A stretch of DNA of 64,000 bases from Amycolatopsis tucumanensis (GTDB taxonomy: Bacteria; Actinomycetota; Actinomycetes; Mycobacteriales; Pseudonocardiaceae), in assembly GCF_021654135.1 (NCBI RefSeq), contig NZ_JAKGSD010000003.1, forward strand, positions 111,391 to 175,390, read 5' to 3'. The position numbers were made by a program, and so were the translations under genes. The notes under the pieces are model-generated. The model ran no database searches. It was not told the DNA's origin and saw only the letters and a list, made by a program, of their open reading frames with translations. Shown here in pieces: positions 1-8,550 of this stretch (its first letter is position 1; every line of letters begins with the position of its first letter).

Positions 1-513
1 GATGTCGAACGCGGTGAGCCTGCCTGCGAACGACTCCGAGACGATCAGCGTCCCCTCGTCCGGCGTCACCGCCATGCCGTTGGGGAACGCCAGCCCGTCC
101 GCGACCCGCCGCACCGAGCCGTCCGCCCTGATCAGGGCGACGAACCCGGGCGCTTCTCCCGCGCCCGGGTGAAAGTCCGTGCCGCCGTTGACGTAGATGT
201 CGCCCCGGCCGGTGACGACGATCTCGTTGAGGCCGGCGCCCAGGCCGGTCAGGTCGGCGTGGTCGGTCAGCGACCCGTCCGCCTCTTGACGCAGCAGGCG
301 GCCCTCCGGCCCGGCGACCACCAGCAACCGCCCGTCCGGCAGCCAGTCGATCGAGAACGGCAACGTCGTCGGCGCGGTGGCCATCACCTCGGCGTTGCCG
401 TCCAAGTCGACGGCCAGCACCTGCCGCGTCCCCCAGTTCGCCAGCCAGAGCCGGTGCTCGTGCCAGCGCGCCGACTCGCCGATCTTCAACCCGGTCAGCA
501 GAACGTCGCTCAT
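1..513 (-). CDS. SMP-30/gluconolactonase-like protein, 3' part beyond window
   Basis: The 171 visible residues begin MSDVLLTGLKIGESARWHE and show the six-bladed propeller pattern of the SMP-30/gluconolactonase/LRE family. The early GESARWHEHRLWLANW segment supplies the family's metal-binding Glu. The NEIVV and FPNGMAV segments carry the Asn residues that usually complete the metal site. Family members hydrolyse sugar lactones or act as calcium-binding scaffolds; the substrate here cannot be told. The C-terminal blades lie outside the window. The ATG at 511-513 is the only good start, preceded by GAGGAGC. About 70 bp separate it from the pentapeptide-repeat gene, which is read in the same direction and lies upstream of it. 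Confidence 0.8.
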   Translation of the reverse strand, partial: MSDVLLTGLKIGESARWHEHRLWLANWGTRQVLAVDLDGNAEVMATAPTTLPFSIDWLPDGRLLVVAGPEGRLLRQEADGSLTDHADLTGLGAGLNEIVVTGRGDIYVNGGTDFHPGAGEAPGFVALIRADGSVRRVADGLAFPNGMAVTPDEGTLIVSESFAGRLTAFDI

Positions 514-584
514 CGTGTCCGCTCCTCACGGTCGAGGGAACCCGTTCACCGGCTACACGAACGGCGGCAGGCCGGATCGACACC

Positions 585-1670
585 TCACCACCACGCGTTG
601 CGCGTGGCCGGGTCCTTCACCGCCCCGTCGGCCTTGGTCTGGGCGGTGTGCTCGGCGCCGGTGAGGTCGGCGCCGGAGAAGTCGGAACGGCCCAGGTCCG
701 CGTACTCGAAATCCGCGCCGGTGAAGGTCGATCCGGAGAAATCCGCGCTGCCCAGCTTGGCGCTGTCGAACCGGGCGCCGGTGAAGTCGGCGTTCGTGGC
801 GAAGACGAAACCGGCCGTGAGATCCGCGCGGTACAGCGACGCGCCGACAAGCGTGGCATCGGACAGCGCGGTCAGCCCGAGACGCGCCCCGCTCAGATTG
901 GCCCCGCTGAGGTCGGAGCCGATCAGCGACATCCCGCTCAGGTCGCCGTCCACCGCCCGCACCTCGCGCAGGCACAGCTCGCGCAGGTCGATCACCGCCG
1001 GCCCGGGATCCCGGGTGACGTCGCGGCGGGTCAGCACCGCGAAGGCGGCCGCCACGTCCGCCGGTGTCGGCGGGCACGGCTCGCCCCGGACGCGCGGGCT
1101 GGTGGAGCGCAGGAACGCGGACAGGACCTCGACCATGGTCGCCTGGTCCCGCGGCGAGTCGACCGCGATCCGCTCCAGCGCGTAGATCCCGCCGAGCCGC
1201 CGGTGCAGGTTCGCGGCGCCCTCGGCGCCCAGCTGGTCGACGGCGCGGGTGTAGCGGTCGGTGATCTGCCCCTGCCGGGCCACCTCGATCTGGTCGCGGG
1301 TGGCCTGCAGCGAGATCGCGGTGAACACCAGCGCGCCGACCGCGGTCACCGTGGTGACCATCCCGCCGATGCGGGACCAGCGCTCGGCCGCGCCGGCACC
1401 GGTGGTCGTGGGGCGCTGCCGGCTCCGCGACCACAGCACCCCGGCGGCTACCAGCGCCACGACGGCCGCCACCAGCGGCCACCACTCGGTGAGGAACGGC
1501 CACCACGACGTCGCCGCCGGAGCCAGCTGCCAGCCGAGGGCGGCGGCCGCCAGCACGACCAGAGCCAGCGCCGTGCGGCGGGCGCGGCGCCGGGTCCGGA
1601 GGTCGCGCTCCCGGCCCCGCAGCGCGTCACGCGCGAGATCTTCGTCCACGTGCGGTAGTCGCCACGCCAC
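585..1670 (-). CDS. membrane-anchored pentapeptide-repeat protein
   Basis: A 361-residue protein with three parts. Residues 1-30 form a very basic cytosolic tail. Two hydrophobic helices follow at about 31-55 and 65-80. A central, probably helical domain of about 130 residues resembles the membrane-proximal region of many actinobacterial pentapeptide proteins (TRDQIEVARQGQITDRYTRAVDQLG). The C-terminal third (about 225-345) consists of A(D/N)LSG-type repeats such as SDLSGANLSGARL and SADFSGSTFTGADF, which form a right-handed beta-helix. The central motif is common in actinobacterial proteins of unknown function. No enzymatic residues are recognisable. The GTG at 1668-1670 is the start used. 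It is a single gene with no obvious operon partner. The function is unknown; a scaffold or interaction role is only an inference from the fold. Confidence 0.85.
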   Translation of the reverse strand: MAWRLPHVDEDLARDALRGRERDLRTRRRARRTALALVVLAAAALGWQLAPAATSWWPFLTEWWPLVAAVVALVAAGVLWSRSRQRPTTTGAGAAERWSRIGGMVTTVTAVGALVFTAISLQATRDQIEVARQGQITDRYTRAVDQLGAEGAANLHRRLGGIYALERIAVDSPRDQATMVEVLSAFLRSTSPRVRGEPCPPTPADVAAAFAVLTRRDVTRDPGPAVIDLRELCLREVRAVDGDLSGMSLIGSDLSGANLSGARLGLTALSDATLVGASLYRADLTAGFVFATNADFTGARFDSAKLGSADFSGSTFTGADFEYADLGRSDFSGADLTGAEHTAQTKADGAVKDPATRNAWW

Positions 1671-1694
1671 CGCCCGGCGTAACCGGCCGGGTCG

Positions 1695-3077
1695 TCAGAC
1701 CTTCACCGACGGGCGGCCCGGCGACAGCGCGCCCGCGGCGATCGCGGCCACCGCGGCCGTCACGGCGAACACCAGGAACCCGCCGCGGAACCCGGCGAGC
1801 GTCTCCGCGACCAGGCTCGCCGCCGCGACGCTCGACACCACCGCGGCCCCCAGCGAAGCCCCGAACTCGTGGAACGTGCTCACGATCCCCGACGCGATCC
1901 CGGCCTCGTGCGGTGCGACCTGCCCCAGTGCCGTCGCCGACGCCACCACGAAGAGCACCCCGGTGCCGGCGCCCGCGACCGCGATGCTGATCGCCACCAC
2001 CACGGCGTTAATGACGAGCGCGGGCACCACCAGGCCGATCGCGGCGACCAGCAGCCCGGCCACCGCGAGCGGGCGCGCGCCGAACCGCCCGATGACCCGC
2101 CCGGTGAGATTGGCCGCGGCCATCGTCAGCAGCGCCACCGGCAGGAACAGCAACCCGGTCACCAGCGCGTTGAACCCGCGCTCCTGCTGGAAGTAGAACG
2201 TCCCGAGGAAGAACACCGCGACCGTCAGCGCCGTCGCCATCAGGATGAGGAACGTGCCCGTCGCCACCGGGCGGCGCGCCAGCAGCCGCACGTCCATCAG
2301 CGGCGCCTTCGCCCGGCGCTGCCACGCCACGAACGCCACGTACCCGACCGCGGCCGCCAGCACCAGCCACCCGGTCGTCGCGGTCAGCCAGCCCTGGTCC
2401 CCGGCGTTGATCAGGGCGTACACCAGCGCCCCGGACGAGGCGGTGACGAGCAGCGCGCCCAGCACGTCCAGCCGCGCGCCCGGGACCACCGGCGCGGTGC
2501 GCGGCAGCATCCGCGCCAGCGCGGCGACGATGACGAGCCCGATCGGCACGTTGACCCAGAACACCCACGGCCAGCCCGGCCCCGCGGTGAGCAGCCCGCC
2601 CAGCAGCACGCCGAGGGCCGCGCCACCGCCGCCCAGCGCCGACCACACACCCAGCGCCTTGTTCCGCTCGTCGCCCTCGAAGAGCCCCACGACCAGCGAC
2701 AACGCCGATGGCGACAACAGCGCCGCGCCGACGCCCTGCGCGATCCGGCCGCCCAGCAGCACGGCGGACGACCCGGCCAGCCCGGTCACCAGCGAAGCCA
2801 GCGTGAAGACCACCAGCCCGGCGAGCGCGATCCGCTTGGCGCCGGCGAGATCGGCGAGCCTGCCGCCGAGCAGCAGCAGCCCGCCGAAGGTGAGCGTGTA
2901 CGCGCTGACCACCCAGGTCATCGCCTCGCGGCTCATGCCGAGGTCGGTCTCGATGTGCGGCAGCGCGATCGCCACCACCGTGACGTCGAGGATCAGCATC
3001 AGCTGGGCGACCCCGAGGAAGCCGAGGATGCGCCACCGCAGCGGGTGCGCACCGGGTCTTGCGAACGAATCCGACAT
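1695..3077 (-). CDS. DHA2-type MFS drug exporter
   Basis: A 460-residue, 14-helix major facilitator of the EmrB/QacA (DHA2) group. Motif A-like GGRLADLAGAKR lies in the loop after helix 2. The first helix has the DVTVVAIALPHIETDLG signature shared by QacA-like drug:H+ antiporters. The predicted role is proton-driven efflux of a lipophilic or cationic compound. I chose the ATG at 3075-3077 over the one at 3081-3083 because GGAG lies at the right distance upstream of it. The gene diverges from a TetR gene, and two palindromes sit in the 84-bp gap, the usual design for a substrate-induced exporter. The substrate cannot be predicted. Confidence 0.9.
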   Translation of the reverse strand: MSDSFARPGAHPLRWRILGFLGVAQLMLILDVTVVAIALPHIETDLGMSREAMTWVVSAYTLTFGGLLLLGGRLADLAGAKRIALAGLVVFTLASLVTGLAGSSAVLLGGRIAQGVGAALLSPSALSLVVGLFEGDERNKALGVWSALGGGGAALGVLLGGLLTAGPGWPWVFWVNVPIGLVIVAALARMLPRTAPVVPGARLDVLGALLVTASSGALVYALINAGDQGWLTATTGWLVLAAAVGYVAFVAWQRRAKAPLMDVRLLARRPVATGTFLILMATALTVAVFFLGTFYFQQERGFNALVTGLLFLPVALLTMAAANLTGRVIGRFGARPLAVAGLLVAAIGLVVPALVINAVVVAISIAVAGAGTGVLFVVASATALGQVAPHEAGIASGIVSTFHEFGASLGAAVVSSVAAASLVAETLAGFRGGFLVFAVTAAVAAIAAGALSPGRPSVKV

Positions 3078-3091
3078 GATCATCTCCGGTT

Positions 3092-3115
3092 AACTCGTAC
3101 GACGAAGTACGACTT
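3092..3115. promoter_or_regulatory. TetR operator 1 (AAnTCGTAC-N6-GTACGAnTT)
   Basis: An inverted repeat TCGTAC / GTACGA with a 6-bp spacer, and matching AA/TT flanks, lies 15 bp upstream of the exporter start. The same half-site and spacing recur 40 bp away in front of the TetR gene, so both are probably bound by that regulator. Confidence 0.75.
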
Positions 3116-3131
3116 ACAACCGCCATGCTAA

Positions 3132-3151
3132 CTCGTACATTCCCGTACGAG
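3132..3151. promoter_or_regulatory. TetR operator 2 (CTCGTAC-N6-GTACGAG)
   Basis: A perfect 7-bp inverted repeat with a 6-bp spacer ends 10 bp before the TetR start codon. It shares its core with operator 1. The two dyad centres are about 38 bp apart, close to four helical turns, so both sites face the same side of the DNA. Confidence 0.75.
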
Positions 3152-3161
3152 ATAGACTTCG

Positions 3162-3752
3162 GTGGTGAGCACTTCCGCACGACCGCGCCGGCGCGCCGAC
3201 GCCGAGCGCAGCATCGCCCGCATCGTCACCGCCGCCAGGGAGGTGCTCAGCCGGGATCCGGACGCGAGCATCGACGACATCGTGAAGGCCGCCGGGGTGG
3301 GGCGGATGACGTTGTACGGGCACTTCCCCAATCGCGCGGCGCTGGTCGAGGCGGCGCTCGCCGACGCCATCCGGGCCGGCGAGGAGGTCCTGTCCGCGGT
3401 CGACCTCGACGGCGACGCGCGGGACGCCCTGGCGCGGCTGATCGCGCCCAGCTGGTCGCTCGTGGCCGAGTCGACGAAGCTGCTGCAGGCCGCCGAAGGG
3501 CTCCTGCCGGCAGCGCGCATCCGCGAACTGCACGGCGACGCGGCCAACCGGGTGGAGGACCTCGTCCGGCGGGGCCGGCGGCAGGGCGTGTTCCGGACGG
3601 ACCTGCCGGTCACGTGGCTGGTCAACGTCGTGCACTACGTCCTCAACGGGGCCGCCGAGGAGAACCGCGCCGGACGGTTGAGCGCGGCCGACGCGCCCGC
3701 TGTGGTGAGCGCGACGGTCCGGTCATTGCTGGCGCCGCCGGACTTGCATTGA
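3162..3752 (+). CDS. TetR/AcrR-family regulator of the divergent exporter
   Basis: A 196-residue TetR-family repressor. The N-terminal domain (about 12-60) has the standard helix-turn-helix: IARIVTAAREVLSRDPDASI, then VGRMTLYGHFPNRAALVEAAL. The C-terminal ligand domain is the common SCO-type with a DLPVTWLVNVVHYV helix near the dimer interface. Two in-frame GTG codons (3162 and 3165) can serve as start; neither has a good Shine-Dalgarno, so the message may be nearly leaderless. It faces the DHA2 exporter across two matching palindromes, which supports repression of both genes until a ligand is exported. It is followed after 29 bp by the PPOX gene, possibly co-transcribed. Confidence 0.88.
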   Translation: MVSTSARPRRRADAERSIARIVTAAREVLSRDPDASIDDIVKAAGVGRMTLYGHFPNRAALVEAALADAIRAGEEVLSAVDLDGDARDALARLIAPSWSLVAESTKLLQAAEGLLPAARIRELHGDAANRVEDLVRRGRRQGVFRTDLPVTWLVNVVHYVLNGAAEENRAGRLSAADAPAVVSATVRSLLAPPDLH

Positions 3753-3781
3753 CGTTCGCGTCAACCCGCAGAATCGCGCCC

Positions 3782-4165
3782 GTGTTCACGGAAGCAGAAC
3801 TGAGTTACCTGAAGTCCCAGCCCCTCGGCAGGCTCGCCACGGTGTCGCCGGGCGGGCAGGTGCAGAACAACCCGGTGAACTTCTTCGTCGTCGACGGCGT
3901 GATCGTCATTGGCGGGCACGCGCTGGGCGCGTCGAAGAAGTTCCGCAACGTCCAGCGGGGCAGCACGGTGTCGTTCGTGGTGGACGACCTGGCGACGGTG
4001 GACCCGTGGGTGCCGCGGGGCATCGAGATCCGTGGCAGCGCGGTGGCGCTGACCGATCAGGAGCCGCCGGTGCCGTACTTCTCGCGGGAGATCATCCGGA
4101 TCAGCCCGGCGCGGATCATCTCGTGGGGGCTGGACGGTCCCCGGGCGAGCCGATCGGTGGGGTGA
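3782..4165 (+). CDS. PPOX-fold F420- or flavin-dependent protein
   Basis: A 127-residue split-barrel protein of the pyridoxamine 5'-phosphate oxidase superfamily. It begins VFTEAELSYLKSQPLGRLATVSPGGQVQNNPVNF, which matches the short actinobacterial PPOX class often annotated as F420-dependent oxidoreductases. GASKKFRNVQRG supplies the basic residues that usually contact the cofactor phosphate. EIRGSAVAL is the usual late strand. The length fits the family. Whether it binds F420, FMN or haem cannot be decided from sequence. The GTG start follows the TetR stop by 29 bp, so it may belong to that transcript. Confidence 0.8.
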   Translation: MFTEAELSYLKSQPLGRLATVSPGGQVQNNPVNFFVVDGVIVIGGHALGASKKFRNVQRGSTVSFVVDDLATVDPWVPRGIEIRGSAVALTDQEPPVPYFSREIIRISPARIISWGLDGPRASRSVG

Positions 4166-4208
4166 TCAACGGCCGCTAGGCTCGACCGCCACCGGCGAAG
4201 GGAGACCA

Positions 4209-4742
4209 GTGCCGATCGAGCACGAAGCCAAGGTCCTCGACATCGACCCCGCGCGCGTCGCGGCGCGCATCCTGCGTGCGGGCGGGGAGCGGATCGGAGG
4301 GACGCGGCTGATGCGGCGTTACGTTTACGACGTGACGCCGGGGCACCGGTCGAAGTGGATCCGGTTGCGCGACACCGGCGCCGAGACGACATTGTGCGTC
4401 AAGGAAATCCGCAGCGACGCCATCGACGGCACACACGAGGCCGAGGTGACGGTCGGCGACTTCGCGGGCGCTCAGGAGTTGCTCGGCCTCCTCGGCTTCA
4501 CGCCGAAGTCCTACCAGGAGAACCGCCGCACGAGCTTCACCCTGGACGGCGCGCGGCTGGAGATCGACGAGTGGCCGCTCATCCCGCCCTACCTGGAGAT
4601 CGAAGCCGCCACGGTGGCCGAGGTCGTGCGGGTCGCGGGCTTGCTCGGCTTCCCGGAGGACCGGTTGACGGGCGAGAACACGATCAAGGTGTACGCGCGT
4701 TACGGGATCGACCTGGCATCGATCCCGCGGCTCCGCTTCTGA
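4209..4742 (+). CDS. CYTH-domain protein (class IV adenylate cyclase-like)
   Basis: A 177-residue CYTH (CyaB/thiamine-triphosphatase) protein. The N-terminal IEHEAKVLDID holds the ExExK-type motif that binds divalent metals and the triphosphate. Arg/Lys-rich strands line the tunnel (KWIRLRDTG, TLCVKEI). The acidic strand YLEIEAA closes the barrel. In this family such proteins hydrolyse inorganic triphosphate or thiamine triphosphate, or cyclise ATP; this sequence does not distinguish between them. The ATG analogue is a GTG at 4209 preceded by GAAGGGAG. It is transcribed alone, followed by a 540-bp gene-free stretch. Confidence 0.82.
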   Translation: MPIEHEAKVLDIDPARVAARILRAGGERIGGTRLMRRYVYDVTPGHRSKWIRLRDTGAETTLCVKEIRSDAIDGTHEAEVTVGDFAGAQELLGLLGFTPKSYQENRRTSFTLDGARLEIDEWPLIPPYLEIEAATVAEVVRVAGLLGFPEDRLTGENTIKVYARYGIDLASIPRLRF

Positions 4743-4864
4743 GGGGCGTTGGCGCGGGGCCGGCTCCGGGCGGCCGGCGTGGTTCGGTTGGTGGCAGGTG
4801 CTTGCCGGGGCGGCTGAGCACGGCTGGCTGGGGAGGGTGGTCGGGTAGTGGGTGCGGCGGGCTC

Positions 4865-4887
4865 GGGTAGGTGGGTTGGGTGGCGGG
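4865..4887 (+). other. G-quadruplex motif
   Basis: Four GGG runs at 4865, 4873, 4878 and 4885 are separated by loops of 5, 2 and 4 bases, which meets the canonical G3-N1-7 pattern. It lies about 120 bp downstream of the CYTH stop and would be in that gene's RNA 3' region. Whether it folds is not known. Confidence 0.5.
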
Positions 4888-5011
4888 TGCGGTTGGCTAG
4901 GGAAGGCGGGTTGCTTGGCGGCGCGACCGGCTCGCGGAGGCGGGTTGTTTGGCGCGGCCGGCCCGGGAGGTGGCGTGGGAGATAGGTGCGGCTGGCTGGG
5001 GAAGGCGGCTT
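4886..5011 (+). repeat. 27-bp imperfect direct repeat, 99-bp spacing
   Basis: GGTGCGGYTGGCTRGGGAAG followed by GCGGSTT occurs at 4886-4912 and 4985-5011 with three mismatches. A weaker third version (CACGGCTGGCTGGGGAGGG) is at about 4814. It looks like decayed tandem sequence. Confidence 0.5.
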
Positions 5012-5061
5012 GGGGGGCGGGCCGCAAGCGCTTGCCTCTCCCATCCGGTACTGCCACCGCC

Positions 5062-5111
5062 CCACCGCGCCCTCCGAGAGGGAGCCCCACCGCGCCCTCC
5101 GGGAGGGAGCC
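5062..5111 (+). repeat. 25-bp tandem repeat, two copies, each a hairpin
   Basis: Two adjacent 25-bp units begin CCACCGCGCCCTCCG (5062-5086 and 5087-5111). Each contains a small perfect stem, CCCTC/GAGGG. They lie within the gene-free spacer. A role as paired 3'-end hairpins is possible. Confidence 0.55.
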
Positions 5112-5284
5112 GCACCGGCACGCCACCCAGCCCTCCACCAGCCAGCCACGCAGCTGGCTTTCCGGGGCCGTCGCCCTCCAACGACGCGGCGGCCGTACGA
5201 CCGGTGTCCGCGGCCGTCGCCCCACCGCGCCACGGCCGCGACCGGCTTCCCGCGACCGTTGCGTCGTGGGGTGGTGGCGGGTGC

Positions 5285-8200
5285 TCACGCGGGCTGGCCT
5301 TCCGTGATCAGGTCGTCCAGCGCCAGGCCGGCGCCGAGGGCGTGCTCCGCCGCGTAGGGTTCCTCGCCGAGGGCTGTTCGGGCCTTGGCCTCGATGCGGT
5401 CGACGTCGCCGCGTTCGGCTTGGGGGAGCGGGGTTCCCACGGAGCGGCGGGCGTGGTCCGCGGCGCCCAGCAGGCGCGCGGCCAGCGTGTGGGCTCCGGT
5501 CAGGGCGTGGGCTCCGGCGAGGCCTTCCAGCGCCAGCGCGACCGCCCGCGGGTCCGAACCGCGCCGGGCGATGGTCAGTGCTCGGCGGTGCCAGGTGAAC
5601 GCGCCGTCGGCGTCGCCGCGGAGTTCGGCCACGAAGCCCAGTTCGGCGCACACCAGGGTGTTGCCCGGCTCGTTCTCGACCAGCCCGTGCCAGTCCAGCA
5701 GCACGCGCAACTGCCGCTCCGCCTCGTCCAGCGCGCCCTCCCGGCGGGCGCCCAGCGCGAGTCCCGTCCGCGCGTACATCTCGCCCGGTGTGAAACCGCT
5801 TTCCACCGCCACCCGCTCCGCCCGCTCGTGCAGGCGCCGCGCCTCGGCGAAATCCCCCGCGAGCAACGCGGTCCGGCCCAGCCACGACAGCTGGTAGGAC
5901 ACCTCCGGCCACAACCCCAGCTGCTCGGCCCGCCGCAGGCTCTCGGTGTGCAACCGCTCGGCGTCGGCGTAGCGGCCCTCGAACTCGGCCAGCGTGCCCA
6001 GCGCGAACGACGCCTGCACCTGGCCCCACCGGTCGCCCACCTCGGCGAAGATCGCGGCGCTCTCCTCCGCGGCCGCGTGGGCACCGGCCAGGTCGCCGCG
6101 CGCGATCAGCTGACTGGCCGACTCGGCGAGCCCCGCCGCCGTGCCCCACCGGTCGCCCAGCGACGCGAACCCGTCGAGCGCCGCGCCGGTCAGCTTCGAC
6201 GCCCCGGCCAGATCCGCGACCGTCCCCAGCACGTACCCCAGGAACCACAGCGCCCGCGACCGCACCGCCACCTCTGGGATCGTCGCGGCCTCCTCGGCCA
6301 CCGCCGGGTCGAAGCGCCCGCCGGCCAGCACGCCGAGCCCCGCCAGCCAGGCCCGCGCCGCGACCCGGCGGCCGGGCGCCACCTCGCCGGGCACCGCCAA
6401 CGCCGTCCGCAACGAGCGCAGCGCCTCGCCCAGCCGTCCGCGCAGGAACCAGTACCACGCCAGGCTCGTCACCAACCGCAGCGCCTCGTCCGCGGCCCCC
6501 TGGCGGACCAGCGTGTCGAGCGCCGCCCGCAGGTTCGCCGACTCCGCGTCCAGCGTCTCCAGCCAGTGGCACTGGCCGGTGCGGCGCAGCAACGGGTCCG
6601 CGCGTTCCGCGAGCGCCGTGTAGTGCCGCGCGTGCCGTGACCGGACCGGCTCGGCCTCGCCCGCTTCGGCCAGCCGCTCCAGGCTGTACGCGCGCACCGA
6701 CTCCAGCAGCCGGTACCGCGGGCCCAGCTCGCCGTGCTCGCACACCACCAGCGACCGGTCGACCAGCCGCCCCAGCACGTCGAGCACCGTGCCCGGCTCG
6801 CCCCCGCACACCTCCTCGGCCGCCTCCAGCCCGCACCCTTCGGCGTGCACCGCGAGCCGCCGCAGCACCTCACGCTCCGAAGTGGACAGCAGCTCCCAGC
6901 TCCAGTCGATCATCGCGCGCAGCGTGCGCTGGCGCGCCGGCGCGTCCCGGGCGCCGGTGGCCAGCAACCGGAACCGGTCGCCCAGCCGCGCGAGCAGCTC
7001 GTGCACGCCGAGCGCCCGCACCCGCGTGGCGGCGAGTTCCAGCGCCAGCGGCAACCCGTCGAGCGTGCGGCAGATCCCGGCGACCGCGTGTACGTTCCCT
7101 TCGGTGAGCGCGAATCCCGGCGCCGCGGCGGCGGCCCGCGCGACGAACAGCCGCACCGCGCTGAACTCCCGCACCGACGGCAGCACCTCCGCGGCCGGCC
7201 GCTCCCGGTCGGCGTGACCGGCGGCGGGGATGCCCAGCGGCGGCACCGTCCACAGTGTCTCGCCGGTGAGCCCGAGCGGTTCCCGGCTCGTGGCGAGGAT
7301 CCGCAGCCCCGGCGCCGCGGCGAGCAGCCGGGCCGCCAGCGCGGCGACCGGTTCGACCAGGTGCTCGCAGTTGTCCAGCACCAGCAGCAACCGCCGGTCC
7401 CGCACCGCGTCCGCCAGCCGCGCCGTCAGATCGCCCGCGTCGTCCCGCACCCCGAGCACCGCCGCGACCGCCTCGGCCGGGCGCGCCGGACCGTGCTCAC
7501 CCAGCCCGGCGAGCTCCACCAGCCACACCCCGTCCGGCACCGCGACCCCGCCGGCCACCTCCAGCGCGAGTCGCGTCTTGCCGACCCCGCCAGGCCCGGT
7601 CAACGTGACCAGCCGCGCGTGCTCCAGCGCCTGCCGGACCTCGCGCACCGCCGCCTCCCGGCCGACCAGGTCCGTCAGCGGCACCGGCAGGTTCGACCGC
7701 GGACCCGGCTCCGGAGCCGGCGCCGGATCCAGCGCCGGGTCCTGGCGCAGGATCGCCTGCTGCAACCGCACCAGCTCCGGCCCCGGCTCCAGGCCGAGCT
7801 CATCGGCCAGCCGCTCCCGCAACGCCGTGTAGGAGGCGAGCGCCTCGCTCTGCCGCCCCGATCGGTACAGCGCCCGCATGTGCAACGCGCGCAACCGTTC
7901 CCGCAACGGGTGCTCCGCCACGAGATCGCCCAGCTCGCCCGCCAGCTCCGCGTGCTCGCCGAGCGCCAGCCGGGCCTGCGCCAGCTCCTCGACCGCCGCC
8001 AGCCGCTCCTCCTCCAGCCGCTGTGCGTACCCGGCGGCGAACGGCTCCTCCGCGAAGTCCGCCAGCGCCTGCCCCCGCCACAGCGCCAGCGCTTCCCGCA
8101 GCAGCGCGGCCGTCCGCGCCGGATCCCGCCCTGCCTTCGCGCGCCCCACCAGCGCCCGGAACCGCCCGGCGTCCACCGCGTCCTCCGGCACCCGCAACGC

Positions 8201-8476
8201 GTAACCCGGCGGCTGCCGCACCACGAGCGCGCGAGCGCCCGGCTCGGCCGCCTCGAGCGCGCGGCGCAGCTGCGAGATCTTCGTCTGCAACGTGTTGGCC
8301 GGGTTGCCCGGCAGCCGCTCGCCCCACAGGTCGCCGGCCAGGCGCGACACCGGGACCGGCCTGCCCTCGTGCACCAGCAGGTCGGCCAGCAGCGCGCGCA
8401 CCTTCGCCTCCGGCACCGCCACCGCGGCGCCGTCGGCCGCCTGCACGGCGAGCGGACCCAGCACTGAAAACCTCAC
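5285..8476 (-). CDS. AfsR-type SARP regulator with NB-ARC and TPR domains (copy 1)
   Basis: A 1063-residue regulator. Residues 1-90 form the OmpR-like winged helix of SARPs (VRFSVLGPLAVQ). Residues about 95-240 are the bacterial transcriptional activation domain (AGRFRALVGRA; ADELGLEPGPELVRLQQAIL). An NTPase follows, with Walker A LTGPGGVGKTRLAL near 295 and Walker B LLLVLDNCEHL near 370; the C-terminal half is tetratricopeptide-like helices. The GTG at 8474-8476 was chosen because the winged-helix domain begins there; a longer frame has an unrelated leader. It diverges from the imine-reductase-like pair across a spacer with 11-bp-spaced repeats. It is a clear paralogue of the regulator at 10979-14197. 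No biosynthetic core genes are next to it. Confidence 0.93.
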   Translation of the reverse strand: MRFSVLGPLAVQAADGAAVAVPEAKVRALLADLLVHEGRPVPVSRLAGDLWGERLPGNPANTLQTKISQLRRALEAAEPGARALVVRQPPGYALRVPEDAVDAGRFRALVGRAKAGRDPARTAALLREALALWRGQALADFAEEPFAAGYAQRLEEERLAAVEELAQARLALGEHAELAGELGDLVAEHPLRERLRALHMRALYRSGRQSEALASYTALRERLADELGLEPGPELVRLQQAILRQDPALDPAPAPEPGPRSNLPVPLTDLVGREAAVREVRQALEHARLVTLTGPGGVGKTRLALEVAGGVAVPDGVWLVELAGLGEHGPARPAEAVAAVLGVRDDAGDLTARLADAVRDRRLLLVLDNCEHLVEPVAALAARLLAAAPGLRILATSREPLGLTGETLWTVPPLGIPAAGHADRERPAAEVLPSVREFSAVRLFVARAAAAAPGFALTEGNVHAVAGICRTLDGLPLALELAATRVRALGVHELLARLGDRFRLLATGARDAPARQRTLRAMIDWSWELLSTSEREVLRRLAVHAEGCGLEAAEEVCGGEPGTVLDVLGRLVDRSLVVCEHGELGPRYRLLESVRAYSLERLAEAGEAEPVRSRHARHYTALAERADPLLRRTGQCHWLETLDAESANLRAALDTLVRQGAADEALRLVTSLAWYWFLRGRLGEALRSLRTALAVPGEVAPGRRVAARAWLAGLGVLAGGRFDPAVAEEAATIPEVAVRSRALWFLGYVLGTVADLAGASKLTGAALDGFASLGDRWGTAAGLAESASQLIARGDLAGAHAAAEESAAIFAEVGDRWGQVQASFALGTLAEFEGRYADAERLHTESLRRAEQLGLWPEVSYQLSWLGRTALLAGDFAEARRLHERAERVAVESGFTPGEMYARTGLALGARREGALDEAERQLRVLLDWHGLVENEPGNTLVCAELGFVAELRGDADGAFTWHRRALTIARRGSDPRAVALALEGLAGAHALTGAHTLAARLLGAADHARRSVGTPLPQAERGDVDRIEAKARTALGEEPYAAEHALGAGLALDDLITEGQPA

Positions 8477-8499
8477 GCCACCGACAGTAGCGACGGGCA

Positions 8500-8528
8500 C
8501 CGACAGAAAACCGTGCGCGAACCGTGCG
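8500..8528. promoter_or_regulatory. SARP-type heptamer repeats with 11-bp period
   Basis: Heptamers CCGACAG (8500), CCGTGCG (8511) and CCGTGCG (8522) start exactly 11 bp apart. SARP proteins are known to bind direct heptamer repeats with this spacing, next to the -35 region. The site lies in the 74-bp gap between the SARP start and the first dehydrogenase. Confidence 0.6.
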
Positions 8529-8550
8529 AGCGCTCCGGCACCTTCACGAC

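Larger units (their letters stand above)
4743..5284. other. 542-bp gene-free, G-rich then C-rich spacer
   Basis: No reading frame here resembles a protein; the frames that stay open are shadows of extreme GC bias. The + strand is G-rich to about 5020 and C-rich after that. It contains the repeats and the G-quadruplex motif listed separately, between a CYTH gene and the 3' end of the first SARP gene, so it lies downstream of both neighbours. Confidence 0.6.

Noticed and set aside
5062..5111. CRISPR array
   Set aside because: Only two units, directly adjacent without spacers, and no cas genes.
4176..6836. Very long open frames opposite real genes (for example 886 codons on the minus strand here, 812 codons at 11408-13846, 1011 codons at 28657-31692)
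   Set aside because: Their products are Arg/Gly/Pro/Ala-rich with no domain, and they lie opposite or out of frame with genes that have clear families. They are shadows of high third-position GC.
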